From a bacterium (GTDB taxonomy: Bacteria > Patescibacteriota > Patescibacteriia > 2-12-FULL-60-25), in contig JAGVIJ010000021.1 of the NCBI GenBank assembly GCA_020056125.1, positions 1 to 8,524 on the forward strand: a stretch of 8,524 nucleotides of DNA, given 5' to 3'. Made by a program: the position numbers and the translations under genes. The notes beneath the pieces were generated by a model. The model was not told where the DNA came from. It saw only the letters and a program-made list of their open reading frames with translations, and made no database searches. Shown piece by piece: positions 4,776 to 8,524 of the stretch. Positions within the stretch are counted from its first letter, which is position 1, and every line of letters starts with the position of its first letter.

Positions 4776-7700
4776 ATGCCGGAAAAATCTCCTTTTGTCC
4801 ATCTCCACGTCCACTCCATGTATTCACTCTTGGACGCTATTGGCGATGTCTCGGATTTGGTGGAACGCGCCAAAGCCTTGGGTTATGACGCGGTGGCGCT
4901 AACTGATCATGCCGGGCTTTATGGCGCCGTGGAATTTTTTGAAGCCTGCAAAAAACAAGAGATCAAACCCATCTTCGGAGTCGAGGCGTTTATCGCGCCG
5001 CGCACCATGGCCGAAAAACAGCCGCGCATCGATGATAAAACTTCGCACCTGACTATCTTGGTGGAGACTCAAGCGGGCTATCAAAATCTTCTGCATTTGG
5101 TTTCGCTCTCTTTTCTCCAAGGATTTTATTATAAGGCGCGCATGGATAAAAATTCATTGCGCCAATATCACACCGGACTCATTGCGCTGTCCGGCTGTTT
5201 GAAGGGTGAAATTCCGCAAGCCCTAAAAATGCAAGATATGGAACGGGCGCAAACTCTAGTGCGCGAGTATCAGGAAATTTTCGGCCGCGCTAATTTTTTT
5301 CTGGAACTGGTGCATCATCCTGAATTGCCCACGCAAAATACAGTGAATGAATTATTAATCGAACTTTCCAAAACCACGGGTGCGCCGCTCGTCGCCACTA
5401 AAGACGTGCACTATCTTTTAAAAGATGATGATGATGCGCAAGACGCTCTGCAATGTATCCATGACACAAAGTTACTTTCGGATAACAATCGCTTTTCCAT
5501 TTCCGGCGTGGATCATTCTTTGGTTGAAGCGCAGATCATGGTTGATGCGTTTAAGCATGTGCCCGAGGCTATTGAAAATACGCGGCTGATTGCTGATCGC
5601 TGTTCGGTAATTTTGGAGTTAGGCAAAAATTTTCTGCCCGTGTTTGAGGTGCCGCCGGGCAAAACTCCGGATAGTTTTTTGCGCGAATTATGCGAACAAA
5701 GGATTGGGGAACGCTATCCGGACGGCGTACCGTCTCAAGCCAAGGAGCGTTTGGAGTTTGAATTGGCCACGATCCAGCGCATGGGTTATGCGGCGTACTT
5801 TTTAATCGTGCAGGATTATGTGAACTGGGCTAAAGCCAATGGCGTGATTGTGGGTCCGGGCCGCGGTTCAGCCGCCGGTTCCATCGCATCTTACGCGCTG
5901 GGTATTACCAACTTGGATCCGCTGAAATACGGTTTGCTGTTTGAGCGTTTTTTGAACCCGGATCGTATCTCCATGCCGGATATTGATTTGGATTTTGATG
6001 ATGTGAAGCGCAAGGATGTGATTGAATATGTGTCAAAAAAATATGGCACTGATCGCGTGGCCGGCATCATCACTTTTGGCACTATGGCTGCGCGCGCCGC
6101 AGTGCGCGATGTGGGGCGCGTGCTGGGTTGGACTTTTCAAGAAGTGGATAGAGTCGCTAAAACCATACCGCCGCCTGTGCAAGGCAAGCACATGCCGCTC
6201 GGCGAGTCAGTTAAAATTCAGCCCGAACTTAAGGCTCTGTATGATGGCGATGCGCGCGTGCGCCAGCTGATTGATTTGGCTATAAAACTTGAGGGCACCA
6301 CGCGCCACGCCTCGCAACACGCTTGCGGCATCGTGATTGCGCCGCGGCCTTTGGTGGAATTTGCGCCTTTGCAAAAAGCCCAAGGCAGCGATGTGGAGCA
6401 GGTGATTCAATATAATTTGCACGCGGCCGAATCCGTGGGTCTGCTTAAAATGGATTTTTTGGGACTGGCTAACTTGACCATCATGCGCGAGTGTTTGGAA
6501 ATTGTAGAAGCGGTGCATGGCGTTAAGTGCGACATAGATAAAATTCCGCTGGATGATGAAAAAACTTACGAGTTGTTGAGCCGGGCTGAAACTACGGGCG
6601 TGTTTCAACTGGAATCTGACGGCATGAAAAAATATATTCGCGCTTTGCGGCCCAATGATGTGGAAGATATTATTGCCATGGTGGCGCTGTATCGTCCGGG
6701 CCCCATGCAATTTATTGAGTCGTTTATTAAACGCAAACACGGCCGCGAAAAAATCATCTACGCTCATCCGTTGCTTGAGAACGCGCTGAAAAATACTTAC
6801 GGCATTCCGGTGTATCAGGAGCAAGTTATGCAAGTGTCAAAAGATTTGGCCGGTTTTACGGGCGGCGAAGCTGATACGTTGCGCAAAGCCATGGGCAAAA
6901 AAATCGCCAAGCTCATGGCCACCATGAAAGTGAAATTTATTGATGGCGCCGTAAAAAACGGAGTGAAGCGCGAAACCGCGGAGAGCATCTTCCAGCAGTT
7001 TGAGGAATTTGCGGCTTATGGTTTCAACAAATCCCACGCCGCTTGCTACGCCATGATCGCGTATCAAACCGCATATCTCAAAGCGCATTGGCCCGAATGT
7101 TTTATGGCCGCGCTCTTGAATTCAGACTCCAGCAATTTGGATCGCATTACCATTGAGATTCAGGAATGTCGGCGCATGGGGCTCGAGGTTTTGCCGCCGG
7201 ATGTGAATGAATCATATCCCGGATTCGCTGTGGTGAAAGACACCAACAAATTGCGTTTTGGCTTGGCCGCAGTCAAAGGGTTGGGCGAGGATGTAGGCAA
7301 GATGATTGTGCGCGAGCGCAAAACCAACGGCGTGTATAAAGATTTGGCGGATTTTGTCACGCGTATTCCGGGTCGCGCGATCAATCACAAGTCCATGGAG
7401 TGTTTGATTCGTTCCGGCGCGTTTGATCGTTTTGGAGATCGCAGTACATTGCTGTTCAATATTGAATCCATTTTGGAATACCATCGCTTAGCTGAACGCG
7501 AGGCGGCTTCCGGGCAATTCAATCTTTTCGCGGTTCAGGACGGAGGAAAAGCGGAATTAAAATTAAGGCTCGGACCCCAGGCTGCCAAGCAAGAACTTTT
7601 GGCTTGGGAAAAGGAGTTGCTCGGCTTGTATGTTTCCGAACATCCGTTTTTGGAATATGAACAACGATTAGCCGGCGTGATCGTGCCCATCGCGCGTTTG

Positions 7701-8243
7701 GCTGAATTGAAAAAAGAGCGGCGCGTGCGCATCGGCGGCATGCTGATTCTGTCAAAAAAGATTTTGACTAAAAATAATGAAGCCATGGTGTTTGCCAAGA
7801 TCGAGGATACTTCGGGCGACACCGAGGCCGTGGTTTTCCCGCGCGTGTATCGGGAGAATCCGGGTTTGTGGGAGGGGACTAAGGCGTTGGTGGTAGCAGG
7901 GCGGCCGTCGCACAAGGATGAGCGCATGAATATTTTGGTGGAGTCGGCGTATGAAATCACGCCGGAAAACATTAAAGCGCTAGAGCATGAAAGCATTAAA
8001 GCGCTAAAACAAGATAATTCGTCCGTTACTTTGCATGTGAAAATGGATTTGTCCGAGTCAGCGTTGCTTGAGTTGCGCAAAATCTTTGACGCTCATCCGG
8101 GCGACTCGCCGGTTTATTTTCTAATTGACGACGCAGACACCGAGCGGCGCGTCAAATCATCGGCGCACATTGTTTGTGATGAATCCACGGTCGCGGAGAT
8201 TAAAACTCTGCTGGGCGAAGATAGTGTGAAGATCGTGAATTAG
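4776..8243 (+). CDS. dnaE: DNA polymerase III subunit alpha
   Basis: Replicative polymerase of the bacterial replisome. At 1155 residues it matches the usual DnaE1 size. Order: N-terminal PHP domain (about 5-280), palm/fingers of the C-family polymerase (about 300-870, with GPGRGSAAGS, ALYRPGPM and GFNKSHAACY), tandem HhH region, OB fold (about 985-1060) and a C-terminal segment. Catalytic aspartates are visible as D402 and D404 in PDIDLDF and D560 in KMDFLGL. The PHP metal ligands appear intact: H11/H13, D44/H45, E70, H91, C141 and D210/H212, suggesting a working PHP nuclease. ATG 4776 is chosen over TTG 4710 because MPEKSPFVHLHVHS starts as in the family, while the 22 upstream residues come from repeat DNA. 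There is no Shine-Dalgarno site. A 13-bp direct repeat adds IKALEHESIKALK near residue 1066. Confidence 0.97.
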   Translation: MPEKSPFVHLHVHSMYSLLDAIGDVSDLVERAKALGYDAVALTDHAGLYGAVEFFEACKKQEIKPIFGVEAFIAPRTMAEKQPRIDDKTSHLTILVETQAGYQNLLHLVSLSFLQGFYYKARMDKNSLRQYHTGLIALSGCLKGEIPQALKMQDMERAQTLVREYQEIFGRANFFLELVHHPELPTQNTVNELLIELSKTTGAPLVATKDVHYLLKDDDDAQDALQCIHDTKLLSDNNRFSISGVDHSLVEAQIMVDAFKHVPEAIENTRLIADRCSVILELGKNFLPVFEVPPGKTPDSFLRELCEQRIGERYPDGVPSQAKERLEFELATIQRMGYAAYFLIVQDYVNWAKANGVIVGPGRGSAAGSIASYALGITNLDPLKYGLLFERFLNPDRISMPDIDLDFDDVKRKDVIEYVSKKYGTDRVAGIITFGTMAARAAVRDVGRVLGWTFQEVDRVAKTIPPPVQGKHMPLGESVKIQPELKALYDGDARVRQLIDLAIKLEGTTRHASQHACGIVIAPRPLVEFAPLQKAQGSDVEQVIQYNLHAAESVGLLKMDFLGLANLTIMRECLEIVEAVHGVKCDIDKIPLDDEKTYELLSRAETTGVFQLESDGMKKYIRALRPNDVEDIIAMVALYRPGPMQFIESFIKRKHGREKIIYAHPLLENALKNTYGIPVYQEQVMQVSKDLAGFTGGEADTLRKAMGKKIAKLMATMKVKFIDGAVKNGVKRETAESIFQQFEEFAAYGFNKSHAACYAMIAYQTAYLKAHWPECFMAALLNSDSSNLDRITIEIQECRRMGLEVLPPDVNESYPGFAVVKDTNKLRFGLAAVKGLGEDVGKMIVRERKTNGVYKDLADFVTRIPGRAINHKSMECLIRSGAFDRFGDRSTLLFNIESILEYHRLAEREAASGQFNLFAVQDGGKAELKLRLGPQAAKQELLAWEKELLGLYVSEHPFLEYEQRLAGVIVPIARLAELKKERRVRIGGMLILSKKILTKNNEAMVFAKIEDTSGDTEAVVFPRVYRENPGLWEGTKALVVAGRPSHKDERMNILVESAYEITPENIKALEHESIKALKQDNSSVTLHVKMDLSESALLELRKIFDAHPGDSPVYFLIDDADTERRVKSSAHIVCDESTVAEIKTLLGEDSVKIVN
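7970..8006 (+). repeat. 13-bp direct repeat inside dnaE
   Basis: CATTAAAGCGCTA occurs at 7970-7982 and again at 7994-8006, offset by 24 bases (eight codons), so both copies are read in the same frame as IKAL. The intervening GAGCATGAAAG is similar in style. The site is the linker between the OB fold and the C-terminal segment (HPGDSPVYFLI). It looks like an in-frame insertion or local expansion of an interspersed simple repeat. Confidence 0.75.
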
Positions 8244-8272
8244 ATTCTTGATCGCGCCATTCATTCTCTCTG

Positions 8273-8300
8273 CACTACAATACTACGTAGTATAGTAGTG
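8273..8300. repeat. 28-bp near-perfect palindrome after dnaE
   Basis: CACTACAATACTAC (8273-8286) and GTAGTATAGTAGTG (8287-8300) pair at 13 of 14 positions with no spacer. Outer sequences CCATTC (8257-8262) and GAATGG (8313-8318) add a further short inverted pair. A run of eight A (8305-8312) follows on the + strand, the wrong sign for a + strand terminator. It starts 30 bp after the dnaE stop and could be a mobile palindromic repeat or a 3'-end hairpin. Confidence 0.7.
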
Positions 8301-8434
8301 AAGGAAAAAAAAGAATGGAGGAAGTTGCGCTATCTTTCGACGGCCGTCAGAAAATGGTTGAATATTATTTTTTTAAATTTTAATCTTTCGTCTTCAAATT
8401 TCCAACCTCCAATTTTTGCGACCAGTCCTACATT
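8301..8434. other. A/T-rich spacer between dnaE and the IS gene
   Basis: No open reading frame or RNA gene is visible. It holds an A/T-rich run (about 8360-8385) and a CAAATTTCCAACCTCCAA stretch (8395-8412) in the style of the simple repeat at 730-777. GTTGCGCT (8324-8331) is the inverted copy of AGCGCAAC (8444-8451) at the transposase end. Confidence 0.45.
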
Positions 8435-8524
8435 CTAGTTCAAAGCGCAACACCTTTCATTAAACACCTCTTCGGGGGTTAGATATTTGAGACACTTTCT
8501 AGGACGAGTATTTAGGAATCTCAC
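8324..8524. mobile_element. End of an IS30-family insertion sequence, incomplete
   Basis: The transposase fragment at 8435-8524 shows that an insertion sequence enters the window from the right. Its end on this side must lie between the dnaE stop and 8435. The only candidate I see is GTTGCGCT (8324-8331), matched in inverted form at 8444-8451, which is too short to be firm. The left boundary given here is therefore tentative; the other end is outside the window. Confidence 0.35.
8435..8524 (-). CDS. IS30-family transposase, C-terminal fragment
   Basis: Read on the - strand, the last 90 bases encode 29 residues and a TAG stop (8435-8437): VRFLNTRPRKCLKYLTPEEV, then FNERCCALN. The motif LNxRPRKCLxYxTPxEVF is the characteristic end of the DDE catalytic domain of IS30-family transposases, just after the region holding the catalytic glutamate. 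The 5' part of the gene lies beyond the window. The fragment is in frame to the edge with no disruption, so the gene may well be intact elsewhere. It points tail-first toward dnaE. The window stopping inside a multicopy gene is what an assembly break at a repeat looks like. Confidence 0.87.
   Translation of the reverse strand: MRFLNTRPRKCLKYLTPEEVFNERCCALN

Noticed and set aside
6207..6833. 208-residue - strand frame inside dnaE
   Set aside because: It lies wholly in the conserved polymerase core on the opposite strand and reads as a codon-bias shadow.

Overview
The window carries two full-length housekeeping genes on the + strand, pheT (phenylalanyl-tRNA synthetase beta subunit, 87-2555) and dnaE (replicative DNA polymerase III alpha subunit, 4776-8243). 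About 2.2 kb of small genes of unknown function lies between them, and the cut-off 3' end of an IS30-family transposase closes the window on the - strand. The style suggests a Candidate Phyla Radiation (Patescibacteria, Parcubacteria-like) genome from a metagenome. The reasons are tiny orphan genes next to core genes, many short palindromic or simple-sequence repeats of kinds I associate with that group, and repeat insertions kept in frame inside essential proteins. This placement is an inference, not a phylogenetic result. The first ten bases equal the 3' end of the standard Illumina adapter and the last ninety fall inside an IS gene, so the window looks like a complete short contig with an untrimmed adapter at one end and a repeat break at the other.

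Layout. 1-86: adapter remnant and upstream region, no gene visible. 87-2555: pheT, followed by a strong hairpin terminator (2575-2600) that works in both directions. 2627-3061 and 3104-3502: two genes on the - strand converging on pheT; the upstream one is a polytopic Ala/Val-rich membrane protein, the downstream one a soluble, helix-rich protein. 3607-3864: + strand gene for a one-pass membrane protein whose stop codon lies inside a MITE-like palindromic element (3858-3941). 4015-4410 and 4314-4697: two + strand genes with strong Shine-Dalgarno sites and a 97-nt overlap; the second runs through a terminator hairpin and stops in a palindromic repeat. 4675-4724: repeat cluster just upstream of dnaE. 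8244-8434: spacer with a near-perfect 28-bp palindrome. 8435-8524: transposase fragment.

How it fits together. pheT and dnaE serve translation and replication and share no pathway; their proximity is only positional. The small genes cannot be given functions from sequence. Two patterns stand out. First, pheT contains four insertions of short repeat DNA and dnaE one; all keep the frame and most appear to fall in linkers, so low-complexity repeat families seem to move or expand through this genome and are tolerated inside essential genes. Second, genes without a Shine-Dalgarno site (pheT, 3607 and dnaE) each have an A/T-rich -10-like hexamer ending 7-8 nt before the ATG, suggesting leaderless mRNAs, whereas four of the small genes have textbook Shine-Dalgarno sites.
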